The notes under the pieces were generated by a model that had not been told where the DNA came from, ran no database searches, and saw only the letters and a program-made list of their open reading frames with translations. Positions 8,294 to 17,220 of a DNA stretch of 64,000 bases are shown here, piece by piece. Where the stretch lies: positions 182,892-246,891 of the forward strand of contig DDUM01000031.1 in the NCBI GenBank assembly GCA_002344795.1, read 5' to 3'. Position numbers and translations under genes: made by a program. The stretch's first letter is position 1. Each line of letters begins with the position of its first letter. This DNA comes from Flammeovirgaceae bacterium UBA2338 (GTDB taxonomy: Bacteria > Bacteroidota > Bacteroidia > Cytophagales > Cyclobacteriaceae).

Positions 8294-10888
8294 CTACCGG
8301 GTGGCCACGATCACCCGTTTGCGATAAGTTTGGACGCTTCCTGAGGTGTTGAATACCTCAAACCAGACGACATAGTAGCCTGATCTGGCCTTGCTGCCAT
8401 CTTCCGCATCACCGTCCCACCGAAATGAGCCGACTTGACCCAACGCCTCATTATTAGCTATCGTCTTAATCAACCTGCCCTGGTGATCAAGGATTTTCAC
8501 ATTGGCGATAAAGCCCGGCTGATCAAATTGAAAGTTAATTTGAGAAAATTCTGAACTCCCGTCCGAAGGAGCGAAAATGGGAGGATTGACCTCGACCTCT
8601 CCAATATCCACCAAATGATCAGGTCTTGAGTTGGAATTCAGATAACCAGGAGTAGCGAAGCCCGCATTAGAATTTGCGGATGTCCAGTTTTCCCGTGTAT
8701 TTGTGATTGACGTAAACGAAATGCGTTCTAATGAGACACCCTCTTCATCTTTAATAAAGGCAGCGTGAAAATCTTTATGATAGTACAAATGATCAATCAG
8801 AGAATCACTACTGTCAACCAATGCAACGGAGCCTTCGTCATCCGGGAAGGAGGGGAGTGAGGTAGGGAGAAATTTCTCTTCTTTTCCTTGTGGATAATTA
8901 CTTTTTAAAACGACTGGATCTGCTGTCAATACGAGATAATCCGATGGGGCAATGATGAGATCGGAAGCAGATATGGCTTTAGTGTTTTCAATCAACTCTT
9001 CGTTGATATTCCCAATTCTTAAATCCTTTAGGCTTATGTATTTATCCGAGTTATTATACAGTTCAACAAAATCTACACCGTTTGGTCTTGGGTTAAAAAG
9101 GATTTCATTGATGAGCAGGTCTCCTGCCTCAGCATTTTCATGAACCGCAAAAGTGGCAAGATTGAAGTCGGAACTGATGTTGTTTCCGCTACAGTCGAAA
9201 AGATTTTTAACAGTAACTGTATAAAGTTGCTTTGCTACAATTGAAGGAGCCAGTTCAAGTACGATAGATCGCAGTGATTTAGATTTAAAATAATAATTGA
9301 CAACTTCTATGCCCGGAGAAACAGTAAAGATTGCGTTTTTTGAAATGGGTTCTTCTAGTTTTTCATCAAAGGAAAGAAGGAGTTGGGTATTTGAAAGTAC
9401 ACTTGCGCTGGTAAGCTTTGGCCCTGTAAGATCAGGCTTGTTGCCGAAAACGGAATTAACTTCTCCGGGCGTACCACCTCGTTCACTTTCTGATGCAGTC
9501 CAATTTTCTTCCTCCCCGCATGGAAGGTGTGTGTCGATAAGCTCCATTGACCAACCACCTTCCTGCTTGTCAATGTTCCTATACCATGATAAGTTGTAAT
9601 TCAATGAATCAACAGTGATGCCTGTGGGCGTCTTTATGGTGAGCGTGTCGCTGGAATTGTTCAATGTAGGAAAATTGGACACTCCCAGCACCGGAATACC
9701 CAAGCCAAATTGGAAAACATTGGATGCGGAGGTAATCACCCAATACTCATCCGGTAAAACTATTTTGTCTGGCAGCAGGGCAATAGAATGGCCATCACTC
9801 AACTGCCACCCCAAAATGTTAATGGGGTTGGTACTCCTGTTGTAAACTTCCACATATTCCACATCCGGTAAATTTACTTGTGGGCTAGGGTCTGCAAATA
9901 TTTCCGTGAAAATGATGTCCTTTCTTTTAACAGGCATAGGTTGGAAGTAAAGAAAGGAACCAGTTGTAGTAAGTGCATTGCCAGCCATGTCTTTTACACC
10001 GTTGACACTCAATGATTGGGCAACCCCATTTTGAAAATGCTGATTAAATGTGAGCTTAACGGATTGCCCATCAGACTGAATCACCACTTCTGCCGGATTG
10101 ATCATGCCTGAACCTAAGGCGTATAAAAGGAGATGAACTGTGCTTACGGGATCAATAGGTTCATTGAAGTGAAGAAGTATTTCCTGTGACGAAAGCACCT
10201 CAATTTCGGCTAGTAAAGGCGGGTCTGTATCCACATAGGGATTACCCGTTACGACAAAATTATCAAAATAAAACTTATCTGATCGGGTGGAGGTATAGGT
10301 ACACAGAACACCAAAATAAGATGAGGCTTTAAAAGTATTGTCAGCAGCTGTTCCCTCCGAAGTATAGGTACCCGTTATCCCAACATCAGAAAATAATTCC
10401 CAATTGCCAAGATTATCACGCGTCACTTTTACAGCCACATCCACAAGGGATAAGTTAACGCTTCCATCAGAGCCATCTATAATTTTTGTAATGGAAGATC
10501 CTGATTGCCGATAGAGACTTACCTCATCCGGGGTGTCTCCGACAATCACAAAATAACCATTCAATGATCCGGAGAGGTCAGCCTGATTGGAGACAAGATA
10601 AACACGGACGTAATTACCGCTCGATGGATTGAACTCGAGCCGCACGGTAAATTCCCAAATGGCATTGTTAATGGCACTGCTGGTTGTTGACAGGTAGGCC
10701 GTGCTTGAGACCGCGGGTGCCTGTAACCTCAACCGGAAGTTGTCGATGGCGAATTTCGATTCATCTCCTGCCCAGATAGGGTCAAGAGTAAAATCATTGT
10801 CAGAAAAATGATCGACTACCTGTGAATAACTGGTATGAGTAAAAATTAGAATCAGTAACGGGGCAAATACTTTTATCGGTAAGGCCAA
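8294..10888 (-). CDS. Secreted lamin-tail-domain surface protein with C-terminal FlgD-like Ig domain
   Basis: Read from a TTG at 10888, the protein is 864 residues and begins with a signal peptide (LALPIKVFAPLLILIFTHTSYSQ). The frame stays open upstream to an ATG at 11002, but that would run 72 bp into the divergent asd gene and put 38 odd residues before the signal. Domains in order (numbering from the TTG): a LamG-like beta-sandwich (about 25-215), an Ig-like segment with AEIEVLSSQEILLHF, a first lamin-tail domain (DIIFTEIFADPSP, VEYVEVYN), a second Ig-like segment, a second lamin-tail domain (LLINEILFNPRPNGVDFVEL), and a C-terminal FlgD-like repeat (GSFRWDGDAEDG, ARSGYYVVWFEV). Such proteins are exported, probably by T9SS, and act at the surface. 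The ligand is unknown. Confidence 0.8.
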   Translation of the reverse strand: MALPIKVFAPLLILIFTHTSYSQVVDHFSDNDFTLDPIWAGDESKFAIDNFRLRLQAPAVSSTAYLSTTSSAINNAIWEFTVRLEFNPSSGNYVRVYLVSNQADLSGSLNGYFVIVGDTPDEVSLYRQSGSSITKIIDGSDGSVNLSLVDVAVKVTRDNLGNWELFSDVGITGTYTSEGTAADNTFKASSYFGVLCTYTSTRSDKFYFDNFVVTGNPYVDTDPPLLAEIEVLSSQEILLHFNEPIDPVSTVHLLLYALGSGMINPAEVVIQSDGQSVKLTFNQHFQNGVAQSLSVNGVKDMAGNALTTTGSFLYFQPMPVKRKDIIFTEIFADPSPQVNLPDVEYVEVYNRSTNPINILGWQLSDGHSIALLPDKIVLPDEYWVITSASNVFQFGLGIPVLGVSNFPTLNNSSDTLTIKTPTGITVDSLNYNLSWYRNIDKQEGGWSMELIDTHLPCGEEENWTASESERGGTPGEVNSVFGNKPDLTGPKLTSASVLSNTQLLLSFDEKLEEPISKNAIFTVSPGIEVVNYYFKSKSLRSIVLELAPSIVAKQLYTVTVKNLFDCSGNNISSDFNLATFAVHENAEAGDLLINEILFNPRPNGVDFVELYNNSDKYISLKDLRIGNINEELIENTKAISASDLIIAPSDYLVLTADPVVLKSNYPQGKEEKFLPTSLPSFPDDEGSVALVDSSDSLIDHLYYHKDFHAAFIKDEEGVSLERISFTSITNTRENWTSANSNAGFATPGYLNSNSRPDHLVDIGEVEVNPPIFAPSDGSSEFSQINFQFDQPGFIANVKILDHQGRLIKTIANNEALGQVGSFRWDGDAEDGSKARSGYYVVWFEVFNTSGSVQTYRKRVIVATR

Positions 10889-10902
10889 AATGGGTAATTT
10901 TG
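10871..10902 (+). promoter_or_regulatory. Candidate asd promoter overlapping the divergent gene start
   Basis: TAATTTTG at 10895-10902 fits TAnnTTTG, with TTTT (one mismatch to TTTG) at 10871-10874 and a 20-bp spacer. The -33 half lies inside the signal-peptide codons of the divergent lamin-tail gene if that gene starts at the TTG 10888. Confidence 0.5.
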
Positions 10903-10930
10903 CCTTTAAACGAATTAAATAAAATAAACG

Positions 10931-11923
10931 ATGAAACTGGCGATAGTAGGAGCCACCGGACTGGTGGGGCAGGAGGTGTTGAAAGTGATGGAAGAAAGGC
11001 ATGTTGAATTTTCAGATTTATACCTGGTAGCTTCCGCTAAATCAGTGGGACAAACCCTATTATTTAAAAATAAGGAATATACAATTAAAAGCATAGAAGA
11101 GGCCTGTAATCTTGCGCCTGAAGTAGCGATTTTCTCAGCAGGAGGGGGTATTTCTCTGGAATGGGCTCCCCGGTTTGCGGCAAAGGGGTGTGTTGTTATT
11201 GATAATTCCTCCGCCTGGCGCATGGATCCCGGCAAAAAATTAATAGTACCCGAAGTGAATGGACACGTACTTCGCATTGACGACAGGATTATTGCTAATC
11301 CGAATTGCTCTACTATTCAAATGGTATTGGCATTGGCACCCCTTCATGTAAAGTACAAGATCAAAAGGGTTGTAGTTTCTACGTATCAGTCTGTGACCGG
11401 AACCGGTAAAAATGCGGTGGATCAAATGATGAATGAACGGAAAGGAGATAAGACACTCAATGTTTATCCACATCCTATAGACATGAATATTCTTCCACAC
11501 ATTGATTCCTTTTTGGAAAGTGGATATACCAAGGAGGAAATGAAAATGGTAAACGAAACAAAAAAGATTTTTGGGGATCCATCCATTGCGTTAACAGCCA
11601 CCACCGTGCGCGTGCCTGCTGTGGGCGGACATTCTGAGGCTGTCAATGTTGAGTTCCATAAGGACTATGATTTGGAGGAAGTAAGGAGTTTGCTGGAGGC
11701 CACTCCCGGGATTATTGTAGAAGACGATGTGCAAAACAATATTTACCCAATGCCGATCAATGCGCAGGGCAAAGATGACGTGTTTGTGGGCAGGCTTAGA
11801 AGGGACGAATCTCAGCCAAACAGTCTGAATATGTGGATTGTGGCTGATAACCTTAGGAAGGGAGCCGCTACCAATGCGGTGCAGATCGCTGAATTTTTAA
11901 TGGAAAAAAGCCTGGTGGTTTAA
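10931..11923 (+). CDS. asd: Aspartate-semialdehyde dehydrogenase
   Basis: 330 residues, full length. It reduces L-aspartyl-4-phosphate to aspartate semialdehyde with NADPH, the branch point to lysine/diaminopimelate, threonine and methionine. The Rossmann start is GATGLVGQEVLKVMEER (residues 7 onward). The catalytic cysteine is in NPNCSTIQ (about residue 128), the substrate Arg/His segment is RVPAVGGHSEAV (about 230), and SAGGGISLEWAP and DNSSAWRMD are family motifs. lysA at 28373 uses the same pathway but is unlinked. The ATG is preceded by a TAATTTTG promoter element 29 bp upstream. Confidence 0.97.
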   Translation: MKLAIVGATGLVGQEVLKVMEERHVEFSDLYLVASAKSVGQTLLFKNKEYTIKSIEEACNLAPEVAIFSAGGGISLEWAPRFAAKGCVVIDNSSAWRMDPGKKLIVPEVNGHVLRIDDRIIANPNCSTIQMVLALAPLHVKYKIKRVVVSTYQSVTGTGKNAVDQMMNERKGDKTLNVYPHPIDMNILPHIDSFLESGYTKEEMKMVNETKKIFGDPSIALTATTVRVPAVGGHSEAVNVEFHKDYDLEEVRSLLEATPGIIVEDDVQNNIYPMPINAQGKDDVFVGRLRRDESQPNSLNMWIVADNLRKGAATNAVQIAEFLMEKSLVV

Positions 11924-11971
11924 TCATGTTTTTTAAGCAATAAAGAAATAGCTTTACTTAAAATATAAATT

Positions 11972-12586
11972 ATGAGCAAAGGATTAATAACAGGATTGGT
12001 AATTGTTGGTGTCATTGTCTTGTTTGTTGGAGGATTCTTTATGTGGGGTGCAGGTATTTTTGACAAGGCGGTAGCGCAGCAAGAAAATGTAAACGCTCAG
12101 TGGGCCGATGTTCAGGCTACTTATCAGCGGAGAATGGATTTAATTCCAAATTTGGTGAGCACGGTAAAGGGCTATGCCGATTTTGAACAGGAAACCCTTA
12201 CCGGGGTGATTGAAGCGAGAGCGAAAGCAACTTCTGTAAATATTGACCCATCCAACATAACACCCGATCAATTGGCGCAATTCCAACAGGCGCAAGATGG
12301 TTTGAGTTCTGCGCTTTCAAGATTGATGGTAGTGGTGGAGCGCTATCCAGATTTGAAAGCAAACCAAAATTTTCTGGACCTTCAGTCTCAATTGGAAGGA
12401 ACAGAAAACAGAATCAATGTGGCGCGACAGCGTTACAATGCGTCAGTTCAAGAATACAATACATTTGTGCGAGGATTTTTTAGAAGAATAGCCTTAAGCA
12501 TTTTTGGAGGCGGAGAGGATTTTAGCGTACGCAAAGGATTTGAGGCACAAGAAGGGGCAGATACTGCACCGGTGGTTCAGTTTTAG
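11972..12586 (+). CDS. LemA family protein
   Basis: 204 residues with an N-terminal membrane helix (LITGLVIVGVIVLFVGGFFM), then the LemA helical bundle. The family signature is intact: NAQWADVQATYQRRMDLIPNLVSTVKGY, shared with MJ0144/LemA proteins, followed by the long helix with GTENRINVARQRYN. LemA proteins are membrane-anchored with the bundle outside, of poorly defined function, often beside TPM-domain genes; none is present here. It is 48 bp downstream of asd and followed by a strong bidirectional terminator. Confidence 0.93.
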   Translation: MSKGLITGLVIVGVIVLFVGGFFMWGAGIFDKAVAQQENVNAQWADVQATYQRRMDLIPNLVSTVKGYADFEQETLTGVIEARAKATSVNIDPSNITPDQLAQFQQAQDGLSSALSRLMVVVERYPDLKANQNFLDLQSQLEGTENRINVARQRYNASVQEYNTFVRGFFRRIALSIFGGGEDFSVRKGFEAQEGADTAPVVQF

Positions 12587-12611
12587 AAATTCCTGGAGAA
12601 ATTTATTAGAA

Positions 12612-12645
12612 AAAAGAGGCTGTCACAAAAGTGACAGCCTCTTTT
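12612..12645. terminator. Bidirectional intrinsic terminator between lemA and infB
   Basis: A perfect 15-bp stem: AAAAGAGGCTGTCAC (12612-12626) pairs with 12631-12645 around an AAAA loop. A/T flanks provide U-tracts on both strands, so it can end both lemA and the rimP-nusA-infB transcript. Confidence 0.93.
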
Positions 12646-12659
12646 CATGAACGAAATTT

Positions 12660-15329
12660 CTATTGTTTCTTTACCTCACGATTCTCGTAACTCTCGATCA
12701 CATCACCCACCTGAATGTCGTTGAAGTTTTTGATACTGATACCGCAATCAAATCCAGCCTTCACTTCGGCTACATCATCCTTGAAGCGCTTCAGTGCTGT
12801 CATTTCACCAGAATAGATAACGATACCATCACGAATGAGGCGAATTGGGTTGGCCCGCTTGATATAACCATCGGTTACCATACAACCGGCCACAGTTCCT
12901 ATTTTAGAAATCTTAAATACTTCTCTGACATCAACATTACCAACGATCACTTCTTCAAACTCTTTCTCCAACATACCCTCCATGGCCGCTTTCACGTCAT
13001 TGATGGCATCATAGATAATAGAATACAATCGAATTTCGATTTCTTCGTTTTCAGCTACTTTTCTTGCAGAACCTGATGGTCTCACCTGGAAACCAACGAT
13101 TACTGCATCAGAAGCGGAAGCCAGTAGCACATCCGATTCAGATATTTGTCCAACACCTTTATGAATAATGCTGACCTGAATTTTTGGAGTTGAAAGTTTC
13201 AACAAGGAGTCAGCCAGAGCTTCTACAGAACCATCAAAGTCACCTTTTACAATAATTCGAAGTTCCTTAAATGAACCAATGGCCAAACGCCTTCCGATTT
13301 CATCCAGCGTAATATGTTTCTTCGTCCTGATGCTTTGCTCTCTCTGGATTTGACTGCGTTTGGCAGCGATTTCACGTGCTTCACGGTCAGTTTCCATTAC
13401 GGTAAACTTCTCACCCGCCTGAGTTGCTCCATCCAATCCCAATACCAATACCGGGGTCGAGGGGCCAACGGAGGTTACTTTGCTTCCAGTGTCATCAAAC
13501 ATCGCTTTTACGCGACCAAAGTTCGAGCCTGCAAGTATTATATCTCCAATCTTAAGCGTTCCTGCCTGCACCATTACTGTGGTTACATAGCCGCGACCCT
13601 TATCAAGGGCAGCTTCCACTACAGATCCTACGCCTGGTTTATTTGGATTGGCTCTCAGATTAAGCAACTCTGATTCAAGAAGTACTTTCTCCAAAAGATC
13701 ATCAATTCCTTGTCCGGTTTTAGCCGATATTTCCTGACATTGATATTTTCCACCCCAGTCCTCAACCAGGATATTAATTTTTGATAACGATTCCTTAACC
13801 TTTTCTGGGTTGGCACCGGGCTTATCAATTTTATTGATGGCGATTACAATAGGAACGCCTGCCACCTGAGCGTGGTTTATCGCTTCTTTGGTTTGTGGCA
13901 TCACATCATCATCAGCTGCCACCACAATGATGGCCACATCAGTGATTTTAGCTCCACGCGCACGCATGGCCGTAAAGGCTTCGTGGCCAGGGGTATCAAG
14001 GAATGCTATCTTTTGATTACTCTTGGTAGTTACGTTGTACGCACCAATATGCTGAGTAATTCCCCCGGCCTCCTGGTCGGTCACTTTTGTATGCCTAATA
14101 TAGTCAAGAAGGGATGTTTTACCGTGGTCAACGTGACCCATAATCGTTACGATGGGGGCGCGTGGCACCAAATTCTCTTCTGCCTCCTCTTCTTCAACAA
14201 TATCATCCTCTTCTTCAGAGGAAGAAAACTGTACGTCAAAACCAAATTCATCCGTAATTACGGTGATGGCTTCTGCGTCCAGGCGCTGGTTGATCGAAAC
14301 GAACATCCCCAGGTTCAGACAGGTGGAGATGACATCATTAACCGATACGTTCATCAAAGAAGCCAGGTCGTTGGCGGAGATAAACTCCGTTACTTTAAGT
14401 GTTTTTGAATCCTCTTGCTCCTGTTGTAGTCTTTCGTCCTCTGCATCGGATACAGCCTGACGTTTTTCTTTTCTGTATTTAGCTCCGCCAGTTTTCTTCT
14501 GACTTCCACTCAGCTTTGCTAGTGTAGCCCTTACCTGTTCTTGAATTTCCTTTTCGGTTGGCTCAGCCTTCGGAGTGCGTGGGGCAAATGGTTTTTTACC
14601 TTTAGCGCCTCCACTGCGGTCATCTCTTGGAGGAATAATTCTTTTTCGGGGTCTTCTTTTTCTGGCCTCGTCTCTCTTGTCCGAAGAGGCAACCGGCTGC
14701 TCCTTTTTCTTTTCGGCAGGAAGCTCAATCTTGTCCACTACCTTAAGGCCTTGCAATCTATTGGCCGTAGCCTTTATGAGCTCTTGCTCCTTTTTAGGCT
14801 CTTCTTTTTCAGGAACAACTTCTTTTTTCTCTTCTTTGACCTCTTCCTTTGTTTCCTTTTTCTCCTTTACTTCGGCAACTGGCTCTTCTTTCTTGGGCTC
14901 CTGTTTTCCTTTTTTCTTTTCAAGGTCTATCTTCCCTACAACTTTTATTCCTTCAAGTTTAGTTTTCTCCAGTTCAACTTTTTCAGGTTGTTTGGGCTCT
15001 TCTTTAGGTTTGATTTCACTGGAGCCGAGATTTTTGATTATAATTTGCTCATCATCATCCGTTTTCTTTCTGGCAGCTTCATTTTCGGTTTCAATGGTCA
15101 CATTTTCAATGTGCTTAACACCAATGGTTAAGCCAGAAGCTTCACGTTTTTCGGATGCGGAAGTAGCAAACTCTTTTGAAAGCATGGCAAACTGCTCTCC
15201 GGTTAATTTGGCGTTGGGATTGTTTTCTACTTCAAACCCCTTTTCTGAAAGATAATCCAATATGGTATTGTGCCCCACATTGAGTTTTCTAGACGCCTGC
15301 CCCAACCGTATCATTTTGTTTTCTGCCAT
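12660..15329 (-). CDS. infB: Translation initiation factor IF-2
   Basis: 889 residues from the ATG at 15329 (MAENKMIRLGQASRKLN). An in-frame ATG 9 bp upstream is possible but gives the unusual MGIMAEN. The N-terminal IF2_N winged helix is followed by a long charged Lys/Glu-rich linker (about 75-300). A second IF2_N-like domain is at about 315-370. The GTPase domain starts near residue 395 with GHVDHGKTSLLDYIR, DTPGHEAF and NKIDKP. Domains II, III and IV complete the protein. IF-2 places fMet-tRNA on the 30S subunit and promotes subunit joining. It is the third gene of the rimP-nusA-infB operon, 45 bp after nusA. Confidence 0.97.
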   Translation of the reverse strand: MAENKMIRLGQASRKLNVGHNTILDYLSEKGFEVENNPNAKLTGEQFAMLSKEFATSASEKREASGLTIGVKHIENVTIETENEAARKKTDDDEQIIIKNLGSSEIKPKEEPKQPEKVELEKTKLEGIKVVGKIDLEKKKGKQEPKKEEPVAEVKEKKETKEEVKEEKKEVVPEKEEPKKEQELIKATANRLQGLKVVDKIELPAEKKKEQPVASSDKRDEARKRRPRKRIIPPRDDRSGGAKGKKPFAPRTPKAEPTEKEIQEQVRATLAKLSGSQKKTGGAKYRKEKRQAVSDAEDERLQQEQEDSKTLKVTEFISANDLASLMNVSVNDVISTCLNLGMFVSINQRLDAEAITVITDEFGFDVQFSSSEEEDDIVEEEEAEENLVPRAPIVTIMGHVDHGKTSLLDYIRHTKVTDQEAGGITQHIGAYNVTTKSNQKIAFLDTPGHEAFTAMRARGAKITDVAIIVVAADDDVMPQTKEAINHAQVAGVPIVIAINKIDKPGANPEKVKESLSKINILVEDWGGKYQCQEISAKTGQGIDDLLEKVLLESELLNLRANPNKPGVGSVVEAALDKGRGYVTTVMVQAGTLKIGDIILAGSNFGRVKAMFDDTGSKVTSVGPSTPVLVLGLDGATQAGEKFTVMETDREAREIAAKRSQIQREQSIRTKKHITLDEIGRRLAIGSFKELRIIVKGDFDGSVEALADSLLKLSTPKIQVSIIHKGVGQISESDVLLASASDAVIVGFQVRPSGSARKVAENEEIEIRLYSIIYDAINDVKAAMEGMLEKEFEEVIVGNVDVREVFKISKIGTVAGCMVTDGYIKRANPIRLIRDGIVIYSGEMTALKRFKDDVAEVKAGFDCGISIKNFNDIQVGDVIESYENREVKKQ

Positions 15330-15374
15330 GATGCCCAAATATCGGTATTTTTTGGTTTTTATCTGTTTCTATTC

Positions 15375-16616
15375 TTATTCGAACTCTTTCTTAAGTGCTT
15401 TTAGAACCAGCTCTACTGTTTCTTCTTCTAAATCGGTTCTTCTTACTAACTCCTCTACATCCAATGCCAACACACTCTTTGCTGTATCCAATCCAATCCG
15501 CTTCAGTTCTTCAATTACCCATGCTTCAATTTCATCAGAGAATTCCTGCAAGTCAACGTCCTCATCCTGCAACTCCATATCTTCTCTGAATACATCAATC
15601 TCCATATCTACCAAACGGCTTGCCAGTTTAATGTTTAAACCACCCTTACCAATGGCAAGTGATACTTGATCTGGTTTCAAATAAACAGACACACGGTTGT
15701 TGTCTTTATCTATTTTAATGCTGGTAATTTTTGCAGGACTTAACGCCCGCGTTATATAGAGTTCAAGGTTTTCAGTATAGTTGATGACATCTATATTTTC
15801 ATTTTGCAATTCTCTTACGATGGCATGAATTCTTGAGCCTTTCATCCCAACACAAGCTCCAACCGGATCAATTCGATCATCATAAGATTCTACGGAAACC
15901 TTCGCGCGCTCACCTGGCTCGCGAATTACCTTTTTAATGGTAATCAATCCATCATAGACCTCTGGTACCTCCTGTTCAAACAATCGCTCAAGAAAAACAG
16001 GAGATGTTCTGGAAAGAATAATTTTTGGATTGCCATTGATCATTTCCACTTTATGAACAATTGCCCTGATGCTCTCCCCTTTTCTATATCGGTCTTTTGG
16101 AATTTGTTCAGTACGTGGCAATGAGATTTCATTGCCCTCGCCATCGATTAACAAAACTTCGCGGCTTAATACCTGATACACCTCACCGGTAATGATTTCG
16201 CCAACAATCTCTTTGTATTTTTCGAAAAGGATGTCCTTTTCAAGGTCTTTTACCTTCTGCATCAGCGTCTGGCGGGCAGTACTCACGGCCCTTCTACCAA
16301 AATCTTCAAGGTGAATTTCTTCAGCCACCTCTTCACCTACTTCAAAATCAGGCTCAACTTTCCGGGCTTCTGAAAGGCTGATTTTGTCGTGATCCCAAAT
16401 GTCTTCTGAGTCATCTTCCACAATTTCGCGGAAGCGCCAGATTTCAAGGTCACCCTTGTCTGAGTTTACAATGATGTCAAAATTGTCATCATGTTCGTAC
16501 TTTTTACGAATCATATTCCTGAAAACATCCTCCAGAATACGAATCATGGTCGGTCTGTCTATGTTCTTTTGCTTCGCAAAGTCGGCAAAAGATTCTACTA
16601 AGGTTGAAGCATCCAT
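15375..16616 (-). CDS. nusA: Transcription termination/antitermination factor NusA
   Basis: 413 residues. N-terminal RNA polymerase-binding domain (MDASTLVESFADFAKQKNID, then VFRNMIRKKYEHDDNFDIIV), S1 domain at about 130-200 (GEIITGEVYQV), and two KH domains at about 220-345, with VGACVGMKGSRIHAIVREL and VSLAIGKGGLNIKLASRL carrying the GxxG loops. The C-terminal end is an acidic/helical tail, without the two extra AR domains of E. coli NusA, as is normal in this phylum. It modulates pausing and hairpin-dependent termination. Located 8 bp downstream of rimP. It may regulate its own operon through the leader hairpin at 17117-17142. Confidence 0.97.
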   Translation of the reverse strand: MDASTLVESFADFAKQKNIDRPTMIRILEDVFRNMIRKKYEHDDNFDIIVNSDKGDLEIWRFREIVEDDSEDIWDHDKISLSEARKVEPDFEVGEEVAEEIHLEDFGRRAVSTARQTLMQKVKDLEKDILFEKYKEIVGEIITGEVYQVLSREVLLIDGEGNEISLPRTEQIPKDRYRKGESIRAIVHKVEMINGNPKIILSRTSPVFLERLFEQEVPEVYDGLITIKKVIREPGERAKVSVESYDDRIDPVGACVGMKGSRIHAIVRELQNENIDVINYTENLELYITRALSPAKITSIKIDKDNNRVSVYLKPDQVSLAIGKGGLNIKLASRLVDMEIDVFREDMELQDEDVDLQEFSDEIEAWVIEELKRIGLDTAKSVLALDVEELVRRTDLEEETVELVLKALKKEFE

Positions 16617-16624
16617 GTTACTAC

Positions 16625-17101
16625 TTATTTAAAAGAAATTTGTACAAACGCCTTGTCTATCATATCAAATGGTAATTCCATTGTTTTCATTTCCTTCTTC
16701 TTACTTTTTTTATCTGTTTTTTCTTCAAATTCTATTTCGATGAACTCATCGCCAGTGCCGGTTAATTTCCCTTTTATCTGAGATTTGTCAGTTAAGGTGA
16801 TTTTAAATCCCCTGCCAATGTGTTTTTTATATTGCCTTTTCAGTTTAAGAGGGAAGTCAACACCCGGAGTAGTTACCTCAAGGGTATACATTTCGGGAAT
16901 AATTTCTTCCTCATCCAGTTTTGCTGACAAAGCCCGGCTCAATTTGGAGCAATCCTCAATGTTAGCGCCTTTGTCACCGTCAATGATTACAACCACTTTT
17001 TTTTGAACCCTGTTTCCGGAAATGACTACCTCCACCAAAAAAAGGTGTGGTTCCTTTAATAAGGAAGCTGCCATTTCGGTGATACTTGTATTCAAATCCA
17101 T
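16625..17101 (-). CDS. rimP: Ribosome maturation factor RimP
   Basis: 158 residues, the usual size. RimP assists 30S subunit assembly. The N-terminal domain shows the family motif (VVIDGDKGANIEDCSKLSRAL, then YTLEVTTPGVDFPL), and the C-terminal SH3-like domain contains GRGFKITL. It is the promoter-proximal gene of rimP-nusA-infB, an order conserved across bacteria. A promoter (17167-17197) and a leader hairpin lie immediately upstream. Confidence 0.96.
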   Translation of the reverse strand: MDLNTSITEMAASLLKEPHLFLVEVVISGNRVQKKVVVIIDGDKGANIEDCSKLSRALSAKLDEEEIIPEMYTLEVTTPGVDFPLKLKRQYKKHIGRGFKITLTDKSQIKGKLTGTGDEFIEIEFEEKTDKKSKKKEMKTMELPFDMIDKAFVQISFK

Positions 17102-17116
17102 AAGTTATTATAAACA

Positions 17117-17142
17117 AAGAGGGGACTTTTTAGTCCCCTCTT
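17117..17142 (-). promoter_or_regulatory. Terminator-like hairpin in the rimP-nusA-infB leader
   Basis: AAGAGGGGACT (17117-17127) pairs perfectly with 17132-17142 around a four-base loop. On the minus strand it is followed by a U-rich stretch (TTTGTTTAT) and ends 15 bp before the rimP ATG. Since the best promoter is upstream at 17167-17197, the hairpin should be transcribed in the 5' leader. It could be an attenuator or an mRNA-stabilising stem. Confidence 0.6.
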
Positions 17143-17166
17143 ATTGTTTTCTTACATAAGTTGACG

Positions 17167-17197
17167 CAAAGGTAATTGATTTTTAATTTATTGCAAA
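17167..17197 (-). promoter_or_regulatory. Promoter of rimP-nusA-infB
   Basis: On the minus strand TTTG (17197-17194), a 19-bp spacer, then TACCTTTG (17174-17167): a full match to the Bacteroidota housekeeping consensus. Transcription should start near 17160, giving a leader of about 60 nt that includes the hairpin. Confidence 0.75.
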
Positions 17198-17220
17198 ATA
17201 TTGCTAGGTTGTCGGATAAG

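Noticed and set aside
14541..15255. Two long hydrophobic open frames (196 and 226 residues) on the plus strand
   Set aside because: They lie opposite the Lys/Glu-rich linker of infB. AAA/GAA-rich codons give Phe/Ser/Leu-rich antisense frames. No start signal or domain.
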